Part shown: positions 51,907 to 63,702 of the stretch, in pieces
How positions within the stretch are numbered: position 1 is the first letter of the stretch
Layout: every line of letters begins with the position of its first letter
DNA from: Reticulitermes speratus
Lineage: Eukaryota; Arthropoda; Insecta; Blattodea; Rhinotermitidae
Assembly: GCA_021186555.1 (NCBI GenBank)
Contig: JAJKFL010000427.1
Location: 23,919,238-23,983,237, forward strand
Length of the DNA stretch: 64,000 nucleotides
Reading direction: 5' to 3'
Notes under the pieces: model-generated
The model's database searches: none
What the model was told of the DNA's origin: nothing
Seen by the model: the letters and a program-made list of their open reading frames with translations, nothing else
Translations under genes and position numbers: made by a program

Positions 51907-53510
51907 GATTCTCATAATAACAGTTGAAAGATTCCATGCATAGAAAAAGTTTAAATCAGTAAACATACTTTCAAATCCATTCATGTTTCAGCATACATCT
52001 ACAGCCTTGATGTTCGTTTGTTACACTATGTAAAGCCTTTGAATTTCAACACAAAATTATTCCTATTATCAACATTCTTAGTCACATGGCACTTACTTAA
52101 CTGTGACCCACTCTCATACAATACAGCACTTCAAGGACACTTCAAAGTTACTATATGACTGAACATGCACGCTGTGAATTTGGAAACTTCTGGAAGACAA
52201 CTACTTATATACCAAGATACTGAACTTGATAGACCACTATACACACAGTAATGCTGCTATCTAGTGGTATACTATGAATTCTTCTCAGCAATGACTAACA
52301 CTAAATACAGAATCAAACATACCTTCCACTGCCAGTTATTGCTACCATCTTCTACTCCTATTCCTAACTACTTACTATCACGTAGGTTTCCACGTTTTCA
52401 CAGCTGTTCATCAAATGAGGGAATTCTCACCTCCCATTACCTTGGGGAAGCACCTTTCCCTTTTTCCACCTTCCATAGCTGTGATTGGGCAAATTACCTC
52501 AAACCATCAAACAACCTTCATTTTCTTCCCCTGAATGAGTTCAGCACCCATTTGAACCAATTCACTCACCCTGCAGACAGAGGCCACATGTTCCTCTGAA
52601 ACATTGGAATCCTTGGTCACTACAAGATGCAGAAACCCAGAAGGTTTTTTGCTGCATGGATTGAGTAATAGCACTGGCCACACCTAACAGAAATTATGAA
52701 TTTTAAAGAGGATCAACAATTTAAAATTTGTTAAGCTCAGGAAACAAAACTTTTCGTTCAAAATATTCATTTTTCTGCTCCTTGGACTCTGCCATATGAG
52801 GTGGCTGCACCACTCCCCACTGCCCCACCACATCCCTGATCATTTGTAATTTCTAACACATACAATGAGCGAATAGCAAGTATTATCCCTTAAAATATAT
52901 GAATGGAAGTCTATTATTGTAGATGCATCCCCAGTAATGTAAAGCTAACCATATAGCACAGAGTTGAAAGTTTTATGCTGTATCACTCAACACCATACCA
53001 AAGAAACTTGAAATGAAAGGTACAGTGCTTAATAACATTTATATTTTATGGAAGTGATCAATTATTTTGTACGCTAAGATGTTTCTGATGGTGCATATAG
53101 CTAGATATGAGTTTCATGTAAAATGGGATTAAAACGCATTGACATAAAAAAAAAATTAATTTGTGTGACAAATTTTAGTGTGCACAGCAAGTAGGAAATA
53201 AAATGCAGATCCATTCAGAAGTCTGAGGCATGAAACATGTAGACAGATGTAAATGATTTCTCTAACACATCTTCATTTGTGCACAAAATAAATAAAAACA
53301 TTATAACAACATAAAGTATTAAAAATTCTTCTTTAGCACTTTCAGGTTATACGTCAAGCTTGACTGGAATAGTTCCAGACACAATCAGTTTACGATTTAG
53401 TTAGCATTTGTCATCAATGTAACATATTTGTTGACTTTGATGAGCAGTAGGCCTATTCACATCTATTTCTTTTCTGTTTTCACAAGTAGCACTCACCACT
53501 TACTTCAAGG
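51907..53510. other. Intergenic, nothing firm
   Basis: Two weak hammerhead-like strings: 52568-52612 (CUGCAGA, AGAGG/UUCCUCU, GAAAC) and 53226-53247 (CUGAGG, CAUGAAACAUGUAGA without stem II). No gene. Confidence 0.35.
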
Positions 53511-53612
53511 CAGTGGTGAATCCTGATCTGGAGGTCTGGTCTAGCAGAAGGGTACACAATGCAACACCGTATTGTTCCGTTAGACCAGATTCTGGATCAG
53601 GATTTGCCACTG
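53511..53612. mobile_element. 102-bp hAT MITE with perfect 8-bp target duplication
   Basis: Ends CAGTGGTGAATCC and GGATTTGCCACTG form the terminal inverted repeat. Flanked by CTTCAAGG on both sides (53503-53510 and 53613-53620), the 8-bp duplication diagnostic of hAT transposition. The inverted similarity continues inward (GATC, AGACCAGA). Too short to code. Confidence 0.9.
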
Positions 53613-53859
53613 CTTCAAGGCAATATCTGTACTTGAAAATGTGACCAATAGATTTCAGGCAAACCAAAGAATAATTAAGCCTAATTAAAAGTCTGTTTTT
53701 TTTTGGTACCTGTACTTTCACAGAAGAATAACTGCAAGTGGGAATGGATTCAAACATGAAACACTACATGGAACTCTGGATTACTACAGAACAATTATTA
53801 CACACACCATTTCACTGTACAATAACTTCTTACAAGGTCAAGGTCAATATATATATGTG

Positions 53860-54090
53860 CTTAATTAAGGACTATGCCATGAAGAAGTATGAGGAATGTG
53901 GAGTGTAGCTCCAGGCATTTCTAACCTTGGTACTAGAATGAAGTGGCCATTTCAGTTCCAGTACCCATTGGACCTGGGGTTTGGGCTGGGTGTTAGAGCC
54001 AATGCAGATGCCAGGGATTAAACTCTCAGTCTTTAGCCATCCAGCCTGTAGCATAATCCCTACAGACTGAGCTATTCTGATTCCTCATCA
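53860..54090 (-). mobile_element. SINE, family A-related, diverged
   Basis: GGACTATGCCATGAAG tail, TTTCTAACCTTGGTACTAGAATG body and a head remnant CAGCCTGTAGCATAATCCC. Confidence 0.6.
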
Positions 54091-55148
54091 GTTGGTACAG
54101 TGCAATAAAACAACAGCCGACTCTGTAACACCATTTTCCCACAAGCACTCATAAAACAGTTTCAACATTCAAAGTAAAGTGTGCTCTTAATCCCACTACA
54201 AAGCACTAATCTTCCCTTCTCATTGTGCTAGGGCCATAAAACCTGGTATGTCACAAAGAAAAAGCAGTAATATTAATTGTACTCCGCACAGGATTACTTC
54301 AGTGCTTCAAGATAATGTGCATTAAATTCACATATTCACTGCACAACACTGTTCTGTGAATTGGTGGACAACATACATTTTACAAATGCATTCAATGCAA
54401 GTTGACATTGCAGGCACTCACTTGTATACTTGTTTTATTTAACGAAATTTTCAACAGTTCATATTACATAGCATCATATGATAGGATGAAAGTGAAAAAT
54501 GTATTTGAAACAATGAGGAAGGCAACAGCTATAACCTAATTCGAAGTACTATCCCAGCATTTGCCTGGTAGGACAGAGAAAAAAAAAACAAGAAAAACTG
54601 CAGTCGGGACAGCCAGTCTCCAGGTCAAGATTTGAATTTTGCACTTCCAAAATACAAACTGCATATCTGTATCTAATATGGCAAAATTAACCACACTGCA
54701 GATACATCAGAAAATATTTTTCTTTACATTCTGTTGAACACTTTCCATATTTAAAAATGTTTCACATGAACATGAGACCTGAACTTTACATTACTTACCA
54801 GTACTTCTGTTTAATGAGCAGTTTGTTTTTAGAACAATGGTCTTTAGTTTGAAAACCATGTAAAGTAGGGGCTATCTGGATACACATGAACCTACATTAA
54901 ACTTGCTTGACAAATTTTACTGTTGATCCTTCAATACCAAATTTATCAAAATCTGTTAATTATTTTTCTGAGACAAAACACACAAATGCATGACACGACC
55001 TTCTCATTATGCACTCATTTTATGCAAGTCATGACAATAATAGAAAATAATTCTGAAATCTCTATCTTCTGATACATTCAAAACTGTAGTTCATACCACA
55101 AGACAAGAAGCTAATAACAAAATTCCAAGGCTTCATTTCATATATATA
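54091..55148. other. Intergenic, nothing recognised
   Basis: No supported feature. Confidence 0.35.
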
Positions 55149-56660
55149 CAGTGAAACCTCTATCCATCGTTCCCGTTACCGTCGTTCGCCCGCATGTATC
55201 GTCTCCCTTATTTGGTCCCGAAATTAGCCCATATAAATAACACTATTTTTTCCCGCCTCCATTGTTCCTCGAACTGTCGTTTTCCCGCACCAATAGTTGA
55301 AAAATCACGGTCCTGACGCAACATTTTCCCGCACTGATAGTTTTTTTTTTTTAATTTGAAGCGATGGTTTAGCTAGGTTTAAGGACCGGCACGGCCTAGT
55401 ATACAAGAAGTTAGTCGGAGAAAGTTCGGCAGTGGACGGAGAAAGTGCGGCAGTGGACAGCGAAAGCACGGAAGCGTGGCTGGAAAGACTGCCATCTTTG
55501 TTGGAGGGCTACGAACAACGTGATATTTACAACGCGGATGAGACTGGGCTCTTCTACAACGTGCTTCCTGATAGAACCTTGGCTCTCAAAGGAGAGTCTT
55601 GTCATGGAGGGAAAAACTGTAAAGACAGACTTACTGTTTTACTTTGTGTTAACAGTGATGGAACTGACAAACAAGTGCAGATTGTTATCGTAAAATCTCC
55701 GAAACCGCGATGTTTCAAGAATGTAAAAAAATTACCCACCAAGTACCACGCGAACAATAAAGCGTGGATGACCACAGACATTTTTTCTTCATTTCTGCGT
55801 TCATTAGACGCAAGTATGGGTGCACAAAACAGGAACATTCTCCTCTTTGTGGACAATTGTGCCGCACATCCAAAGGATACATCGTTTCTAAGAAATGTAA
55901 AAGTCATACGGTACCGGCAAATTGTACAAGTGTGCTCCAGCCCCTTGATTTAGGGGTAATAAAGTGTTATAAGCAGCTTTATAGAAAACGCCTCGTGCAA
56001 ACAGCTGTTTGCTTAATGGATGCAGGCAAAGATACGAAAAAGAAGATAAACGTGTTGGAAGCTTTGCACTACACTGTGGCAGCCTTGCAAGAAGTAACCC
56101 AGCAGACAATCGAAAATTGTTTTCGGAAAGCTGGTTACGTGCAGGGACAATCTTCAGGCGATAGTGACGTCGTATTGACCAACGATGACGACGATTTCCG
56201 CCAAGACTGGGAAAAGTTCAGTGGCATGAACAAAGACAAATTCGAGGACTACGTCTCTGTGGACAGTCACGTGGCAACCTGTGGTGTAGAAGCAGTGCAG
56301 GAGCTGTGCGTGAGCCTCGTGACGTCCGGGAGTGTGGAGCGGGAAGAAGGAGAAGAAGCTGGCGAGCTTTGCTGAGACGCATGAAGCGCTGACGGAAGTA
56401 AGATCTTTCTTTTATGCGCACAGCACGAGTGACAGTGGTCGTGAAAGTGTTCTAGGCCTTGAAAAATCGTACTTTGAATTGAGGAGGAGTAAAGTTTGCT
56501 CAAAACAAACGTCAATGAAAGATTTTCTCAGCAAGAAGTAATAATTATCATTAAATTGTTCTTATCTATAATTGTTAATGGTTTCCCGGTACTATCATTT
56601 CCCGTATGTAACGTTCAAATTTTCCGGTCCCCTGAAAAACGATGGATAGAGGTTTCACTG
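55149..56660 (+). mobile_element. Tigger/pogo element, internally deleted, copy 1
   Basis: 1,512 bp flanked by TA. Terminal inverted repeats CAGTGAAACCTCTATCCATC are perfect. Sub-terminal CGTTCGCCCGCATGTATCGT and TTTCCCGCACCAATAGT blocks repeat inside the left end. The transposase gene lacks its N-terminal DNA-binding part. Confidence 0.92.
55400..56374 (+). pseudogene. Tigger transposase, N-terminally deleted, frameshifted
   Basis: Begins in the second HTH region (RFKDRHGLVYKKLVGES) and keeps the DDD catalytic core: NADETGLFYN (first Asp), LLFVDNCAAHP (second Asp), LQPLDLGVIKCYKQ (third Asp). The C-terminal half continues through ENCFRKAGYVQ to an acidic tail. A single-base loss near 55915 (GGTACCGGC, where copy 2 has GGTACCCGGC) shifts the frame between the second and third Asp. 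The psq/CENP-B helix-turn-helix is missing. Confidence 0.85.
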
Positions 56661-57507
56661 TATTTAAAAATGACCCTTCAATTCCACACATTAATTTTAT
56701 TTTTGTACATTGAACTGCACAGATGTACAAAACCTGAATAAAAAAAGTGACATGCTACTGGACTTACTTGTGTTTAAGATTCATCATGTGTACATATTAT
56801 TGTAGCAGTGCATGTGTGCAATTCAATTGGTTAAGTGTTGCATTCTTTCAATACCAGTATCATTACCCCTGTGTTAGAATATGGTCCAGAAAGTTAAAAC
56901 CTTCTGCTACGAGACATGAAACTGTACCAAATTTAACTTTTTTTTTTTCTGGGAAGATTTTATTTTTAAAGCCAAAGATTATCATCTCCTAAGTTCTTAA
57001 TAACCTGCCACAAGGTTTATCTAAACTGCTTACTGATGGGAGCAGAACAGACACTAGTGACATCTGGTACAAATATAGCTAACTCTGTCAAAAAAAGAAA
57101 ATAGCAGTACATTTGAACTGAAATGTACTTGTCAGAGGATGCTATGCAGATACAGTACTTCACTTGTTAATGTCAAGTATGGCTGCCAACCCACAGTACT
57201 GGGAGATTTAAAAATATCTAGTAAATATTAAATATTATACTTTCAGTCAGCCCCTTCTGCAGCCCACAGCAATCAGAATCATTGGTGGTTATATCCAGAT
57301 TATAAGAGGGGCACTAAAGCCCTTTCAATGTTGTTTCCTTAAGAGCTCTGTTACAAGACAGGTCTGAACGTGCTACATGTGTAAATCTGCGACAGAAATT
57401 CTGGCACAATCAAGAACAGACCTCACACCTTCCCAGAATCATGCCAACTGCTCAAAGCTGGATGGTAACATAAACACCCTTATCAATCACTGCAGACAAC
57501 TGAAATA
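56661..57507. other. Spacer between the two Tigger copies
   Basis: 847 bp of AT-rich sequence with no recognised feature. It is unlike either copy, so the copies are separate insertions or a segment duplication with lost flanks. Confidence 0.45.
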
Positions 57508-58999
57508 CAGTGAAACCTCTATCCATCGTTCCCGTTACCGTCGTTCGCCCGCATGTATCGTCTGCCTTATTTGGTCCCGAAATTAGCCCCATATAAATAA
57601 CACTATTTTTTCCCGCCTCCATTGTTCCTCGAACTGTCGTTTTCCGCACCAATAGTTGAAAAATCACGGTCCTGACGCAACATTTTCCCGCACTGATAGT
57701 TTTTTTTTAATTTGAAGCGATGGTTTAGCGAGGTTTAAGGACCGGCATGGCCTAGTATACAAGAAGTTAGTCGGAGAAAGTGCGGCAGTGGACAGCGAAA
57801 GCACGGAAGTGTGGCTGGAAAGACTGCCATCTTTGTTGGAGGGCTACGAACAACGTGATATTTACAACGCGGATGAGACGGGGCTCTTCTACAACGTGCT
57901 TCCTGATAGAACCTTGGATCTCAAAGGAGAGTCTTGTCATGGAGGGAAAAACTGTAAAGACAGACTTACTGTTTTACTTTGTGTTAACAGTGATGGAACT
58001 GACTAACAAGTGCCGATTGTTATCGGAAAATCTCCGAAACCGCGATGTTTCAAGAATGTAAAAAAATTACCCACCAAGTACCACGCGAACAATAAAGCGT
58101 GGATGACCACAGACATTTTTTCTTCATTTCTGCGTTCATTAGACGCAAGTATGGGTGCACAAAACAGGAACATTCACCTCTTTGTGGACAATGGTGCCGC
58201 ACATCCAAAGGATACATCGTTTCTAAGAAATGTAAAAGTCATACGGTACCCGGCAAATTGTACAAGTGTGCTCCAGCCCCATGATTTAGGGGTAATAAAC
58301 TGTTATAAGCAGCTTTATAGAAAACGCCTCATGCAAACAGCTGTTTGCTTAATGGATGCAGGCAAAGATACAAAAAAGAAGATAAACGTGTTGGAAGCTT
58401 TGCACTACACTGTGGCAGCCTTGCAAGAAGTAACCCAGCAGACAATCGAAAATTGTTTTCGGAAAGCTGGTTACGTGCAGGGACAATCTTCAGGCGATAG
58501 TGACATCGTATTGACCAACGATGACGACGATTTCCGCCAAGACTGGGAAAAGTTCAGTGGCATGAACAAAGATTAAATTCGAGGACTACGTCTCTGTGGA
58601 CAGTCACGTGGCAACCTGTGGTGTAGAAGCAGTGCAGGAGCTGTGCGTGAGCCTCGTGACGTCCGGGAGTGTGGAGCGGGAAGAAGGAGAAGAAGAAGCT
58701 GGCGAGCTTTGCTGAGACGCATGAAGCGCTGATGGAAGTAAGATCTTTCTTTTATGCGCACAGCACGAGTGACAGTGGTCGTGAAAGTGTTCTAGGCCTT
58801 GAAAAATCGTACTTTGAATTGAGGAGGAGTAAAGTTTGCTCAAAACAAACGTCAATGAAAGATTTTCTCAGCAAGAAGTAATAATTATCATTAAATTGTT
58901 CTTATCTATAATTTTTAATGGTTTCCCGGTACTATCATTTCCGTATGTATCGTTCAAATTTTCCGGTCCCCTGAAAAACGATGGATAGAGGTTTCACTG
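57508..58999 (+). mobile_element. Tigger/pogo element, internally deleted, copy 2
   Basis: 1,492 bp flanked by TA, with the same perfect terminal repeats and the same internal deletion breakpoint as copy 1. By eye the two are almost identical. Confidence 0.92.
57750..58713 (+). pseudogene. Tigger transposase, N-terminally deleted, two stops
   Basis: The DDD core is in one frame, but a stop replaces Lys after SDGTD (58004-58006, GAC TAA CAA) and another follows MNKD (about 58574). The site frameshifted in copy 1 is intact here. The second Asp motif reads FVDNGAAHP, and the third region has LQPHDLGV where copy 1 has LQPLDLGV. Confidence 0.85.
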
Positions 59000-59575
59000 T
59001 ATTTCAAAACTGGAAACTCCTCATCAACCAGAAACTTCATCACACAGCACCATTTTGCTGCACATCTGCCAGCTTATCATGTTTAATAACAATAACAATA
59101 ACAATGAATGAACAATAAAATTCACACTTTTCCACTAGATGTAAGAAGGACTGCAATATTTAACATGATCAATTAAATAAGGGCTTAATTTCAAGCATAA
59201 CAGTACAAAGTTTTCAGTCATTAAATGCACTGTATGCTTCTCATCATGTGAAGTGAAATTAGAAAACACCAAGTGTAGCACATTACTTCTCAATTAGCAG
59301 TCTCTACTCAAAACACAATGTTCTCTGTACACACAGATAATACTTATACACACACACAATAATTTTTGCCACAGTACACAATGGTAGAGCATACCAGGAC
59401 CTTTATTGATGATGACACATTAGATAAATATTAGAAATTCAGAACTTCAAATTTATCTGCTGTCAAGGGCGGAGTACCAGTACTTTTTTTTAAAAGAAAG
59501 TGCAGGTATTCATAAATACATTTCAAATAGAAGTAAACCCAGCTGTGGTGGTCTACTGGACTGACAGTGAGGACT
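59000..59575. other. Intergenic, nothing recognised
   Basis: Short AAC-rich run at about 59088-59106 only. Confidence 0.35.
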
Positions 59576-59872
59576 AATTGTCTTCTGGTCTTTGTCCATC
59601 ATCCAGATAAAATATAGAAATATAAAATTACGACGTTTCGGAAACTGGTTCTTCTTCCGTCTTCAGGTGAAGGGAGGGGAGACACCTACTCAGATAGGTC
59701 CTTTAGATCGAGATAATCTCAATCACTGGATTAGCTCGGTCTAAGGGACCCATCTCGAGTAGGTGTCTACCCTCCCTTCACCTGAAGACGGAAGAAGAAC
59801 CAGCTTCCGAAACGTCGTAATTTTATATTTTTATATATTATCCGGACGATGGACAAAGACCAGAAGACAATT
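59576..59872. mobile_element. Foldback element with paired hammerhead-like motifs
   Basis: 297-bp inverted repeat. The outer arms are AATTGTCTTCTGGTCTTTGTCC and its complement; the inner arms are CCTTCACCTGAAGACGG and GAGTAGGTGTCTACC. Each arm has CUGAAGA, C, GGAA/UUCC stem II, GAAAC and ACGU with UC (59637-59675 minus, 59782-59820 plus). Stem I is not well paired. Confidence 0.75.
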
Positions 59873-60377
59873 AGTTCTCAATGTTACATACCATCGTCAG
59901 AACCTTTTAGAATTCTATTGGACAGTGCAAAACCATGCAGAGGGTTACCAACATTTCTAAGCAACCTGCCACCTCCACATCTTCAGACCACACAGTGCCA
60001 TTACCTGAAGACCACATCCTATAAAACATATCAACAACGCAGTTAATATCTAAGACATATAATTTGTATGTTTCGCTGTTCTCTAAATTTTCAAAAAATG
60101 TAACAAGATATTATTGCACGTCTACAATTTTTGGTACACAATTGACCTGCCTTGCATATGTTACTGCAGTATTTAAAATGTGCAACATTCTAATACACAG
60201 CCATTCCTACCTGAATATACAAACATTAAACACAATTACTTTTTTGGAACAAAAACTTATTTACAAATAAGCACATATAGCTCCATCAGTATAGTAACTA
60301 GGCAAAGGCCCGGATGACAGAGAAATTGGGGTTCATTTCTACAGCATGCGAACTGGGTATGGGGCCACCCAGGAATC
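59873..60377. other. Intergenic, nothing recognised
   Basis: No supported gene. The sequence next to the NUMT (60300-60377) is not mitochondrial as far as I can tell. Confidence 0.35.
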
Positions 60378-61215
60378 CAAGGAATGGAGGCAGCCAGCCT
60401 AGTGATAGTAGTGATGTGAATATCATGAATTTTGTTAGTGCGGCTTCCATATTTCTTATGAGGGTTTGATTAATAAATGATACTCTGGATAGTTTGATTG
60501 TTGACACTGCTGTTAACACTAGTGTTGAGTAGATTATGATGTGATTCATAGGCTATCTCCTGTAGTTAGTGCGGCTAGTATCCAGCCGGTGTGGTTGATA
60601 GATGAATATGTTATAATTTTTTGTATTGAGGTTTGATTAAGGCCTCCAATTGCTCCTATAATTGTGGATGTTAGGATGATTCTTGATGTAAAGGCATTGA
60701 TTTCGATCAAGTATGATATTAGTATCGTGGTGCTGCTTTTTGAATTGTTATTAGTAGTCCACAGTTTTCTCATCTTAGTCCTTCTATTACTCCCGGGAAT
60801 CATCAGTGAAAGGGTGCTGCCCTTCTTTTCTGTATCAGGGGGGTGCAAATGATTATTGGTGTGTATGAGGTTTCTATAAACATGAATGTGAACAGGTCCT
60901 CCGCTAGTGTTTTTTTTACTACTATGAATAGTAGTGTTGCTGAAGCCAATACTTGGACAATAAGTATTTTCATGAGGCTTCCGTGTTGTATATGTTTTTG
61001 GTGTTAGATATCAATGGAATAAATGATATTAAATGGACCTCTAGTCCTATTCATGCACCAAGTCATGAGTTGGAGGACATAGATACTAACACACCTCTTA
61101 CTAGAGTAGTTAGTAATAGGATTTTGGTTGAGTTACTGGGCATTAGAGAAGAGAGTGTTTACTCTATTTATGGGGTATGAATCCATTAGCTTTATTTTAG
61201 CTTACTTTTCTAGGT
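60378..61215 (-). pseudogene. Nuclear mitochondrial insertion (NUMT): trnM and most of nad2
   Basis: Minus strand. It reads as insect mitochondrial DNA in native order trnM then nad2, using TGA as Trp and AGA as Ser. nad2 starts at 61143 (MPSNSTKILLLTTLV) and shows SSNSWLGAWMGLEV, AAPFHWWFPGVMEGL, GAIGGLNQTSIQKIITYSS and SLGWLPPFLGFL, where it breaks off about 80 residues short. At least three frame disruptions (near 60955, 60750 and 60548) show it is dead. In the standard code it is riddled with stops. Confidence 0.93.
61147..61209 (-). pseudogene. trnM: Mitochondrial tRNA-Met pseudogene (in NUMT)
   Basis: D-arm AGCT/AGCT, anticodon loop TTCATAC with anticodon CAT, partly paired anticodon stem (ATGGA against CCCAT), weak acceptor stem. 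Directly upstream of nad2, as in insect mitochondria. Confidence 0.8.
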
Positions 61216-61224
61216 TAAGGGTTT

Positions 61225-61395
61225 GATTTGTACATCTTGGTGTATGGCACAAAGTGGCCCAGGCATGAAGCTAACCACTCACCATCGTCTAATGCCATGG
61301 TTAAGAATGTGTAATATTATATCTCCAGTCCCCCGCACATCTTCATGGTGTGGTACTTCATTTAAACACAGGGACAACTTTACCTCCACGTCCTG
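61225..61395 (+). mobile_element. SINE fragment (family A-related)
   Basis: CATCGTCTAATGCCATGGTTAAGAATG body and CTTCATGGTGTGGTACTTC tail. Headless. Confidence 0.5.
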
Positions 61396-61433
61396 TTACT
61401 CACATACACATATGTAAAAGGTACACTCATCTC

Positions 61434-61560
61434 TGGGTTTAGCAGAATGGTGTGCACATGTACAACAGAATACAGAAAAACTCCATGCATTCTTGACCTT
61501 AACAACAGGAGGAAGTAAGATGTGATGCTCATGAGACAGGTGCCTTTACCCCACAACAGT
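61434..61560 (-). mobile_element. SINE fragment, strongly diverged
   Basis: CTCCATGCATTCTTGACCTT and GGTGCCTTTACCCC blocks. Confidence 0.4.
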
Positions 61561-61674
61561 TGCTAGAAAGGATGATGGGTGAAACATCGAGGCTTTCAGG
61601 GTGAGGTATTTATAAGAGAAAAATCCCAAAGAAACATTAGTGAACCAGTGTAAAGGTCATCAAGACTTGTATCT

Positions 61675-61960
61675 ATAAGGTAAATGGAAAAGTCTTCTCT
61701 GTGCCTAAATGCCATGTCATAAAGTTGTATAGGGATGTGGAGGCAAACTCCATGCAATTTACATTTCAACAGTAGATTATGATAAAAGTTCAGTAAAATG
61801 CTCTGGCAGCATTATCCCTGGTACCCACTGCACATGAGTCTAGTGCACCCAACAGCAACTGTCAAAAAGAGAGAAGCCTGACCCTGCCACGAAATGAAGT
61901 CAGGTCATCCAGCCATCAGTCAGTCACTTTGTTGACTCAGCTATACTGGCTCATATTGTA
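61675..61960 (-). mobile_element. SINE, family A-related, diverged
   Basis: AAGGTAAATGGAAAAGTC tail, CCCTGGTACCCACTGC body, and a head remnant CATCCAGCCATCAGTCAGTC ending GACTCAGCTATACTGGC. Confidence 0.55.
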
Positions 61961-63661
61961 CACTGATATTACAAGCAATATTGACCAGCTTACATTTCAC
62001 ACTTATGAACATTTGGACTGATTTACCACAAACCCAAAATCACATGTTCTTTTCATAACATATGTGCATATATTCAAGTAATATTTCAACCAAAACTATG
62101 TTATATTTTATTGGAATATGTGATGGATGAAAATGTCACATCTGATGGGGTGAAAGAGGGGGACAGAATGATGATGGTGGAAGAAGCGAGCCTCCAGGCA
62201 CATTCTTGTCAGCACAGGAGGGACACTGTGAGGAATTACCTAATAAAGTGTGAGGTTGATGATAACACAGTAATGAGAACAAGGTGTACAGGTTCAGCAG
62301 ACAGTGAAAAAGCAGCAACTTACTGTAATGGACATGTGGAAGAAGTGAACTAGAGAACACTTTAAATGCAACACACTGAACTAGAATACAATTTTAATGT
62401 GACATAGTATTAATTTAGTTATTCAACTTCAACAGGCAAGTAAGTTTTTACTTCCTTGATTTTCCATTCATTGTAAATGGCCACTACAGAAATGTAAAAT
62501 CTGAGTTTCATTGTAGTTCAAAGTAACAGACTTATGCTCATAAATTTTAAGACAATGACACAACTGTGAAATAGTGTAAGATAGGAGAGAAGAGCACAAT
62601 AAAGGTGAATAAGGAAAGAAAATTACAGTAGGAGGAAATCAGTCATCAACAGCATTGCCAAATTTGCTGCAGTTTAATACAAACCCAAATTTTGAAAAGG
62701 GTGAATTGAAGAAAACATATATTTACACATCAGTTGTACACAAATTATCAAACTGTTTTAATTATGGTAAACAACTACTTATGTATTCAAGATTTCTGGA
62801 AATCTTTCAATAAAATTTGTTTTGGATGCTGATGGCAAAAATAAAGAAATTTCAATAATAATGATGGTTTCAACGGCAGCCAAAAGTCCTATTTATGGTA
62901 GGAATTAAGGCTTCCCCCTCTCTGCCTACTCTTCTACTCCCTACTAGCTTTCTGAATTTCCTGGTAACTAGCCCAAAGAGCATGTCAGTAGGGAAGGTTG
63001 TCATGTGGTTATCATTACCAGTGTTCATGTGAACAAAATGGTTACATCACTGGAGTGGAGGTGAGGGAAGTACAGTGGAGGGAAAAAATAAAAACTACAG
63101 CAAGATATGGAGGTGAAAATGTAACAGAACAAGGAACATATCAACATGGTCCAGTCAAGGGACTTCTTTCTGTGACATAAGGATAGTGAAATAATGTATG
63201 TAAGAGAACTGAATGTACACGAATACAATGTGCAGTAAAATTTTCAGCGAGTGTGTCGCAGTAAAATCATGCAAATATTATGTGGGCAAATACAGTGTAT
63301 TTGGCAGAAGAGGTACAGAAGTTTGCAAGCCCACACACAATAATGTAGCAAGTGCCTGCGATATCAGTCCTGGCCTCTACCTGTCCAAAGCAAATGTAAC
63401 ATATTCCAGTACTATAACAAAAACTGAATCTTTTTTAATGGAGTTTATCCTGTTGTGCTGTGACATTAATATCAGCATCTGTATTGCTGTCAAATATAAC
63501 AAACTGTTATTAAATTCATCATTGAACGCTGCACATTTCGGTCCTATAGATCATCACGCAATAATATACATAATTTAAACATACATATGTGTGCTTATGA
63601 ACCTTTAGAAATTTGCAAGATCTCATACATTTTTACAAACGTTTTTTGAAAAGACATAGCA
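61961..63661. other. Intergenic, nothing recognised
   Basis: Short frames (62111-62353, 62998-63180, 63213-63578) lack recognisable domains or splice support. Confidence 0.35.
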
Positions 63662-63667
63662 TTAAAC

Positions 63668-63702
63668 CATATATATATATATATATATATATACATATCT
63701 CA
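63668..63702. repeat. (TA)n microsatellite
   Basis: Uninterrupted TA dinucleotide run of about 15 units. Confidence 0.95.

Noticed and set aside
60298..60852. A nuclear protein-coding gene on either strand of this segment
   Set aside because: The frames make sense only as mitochondrial nad2 with TGA as Trp and are broken by indels.
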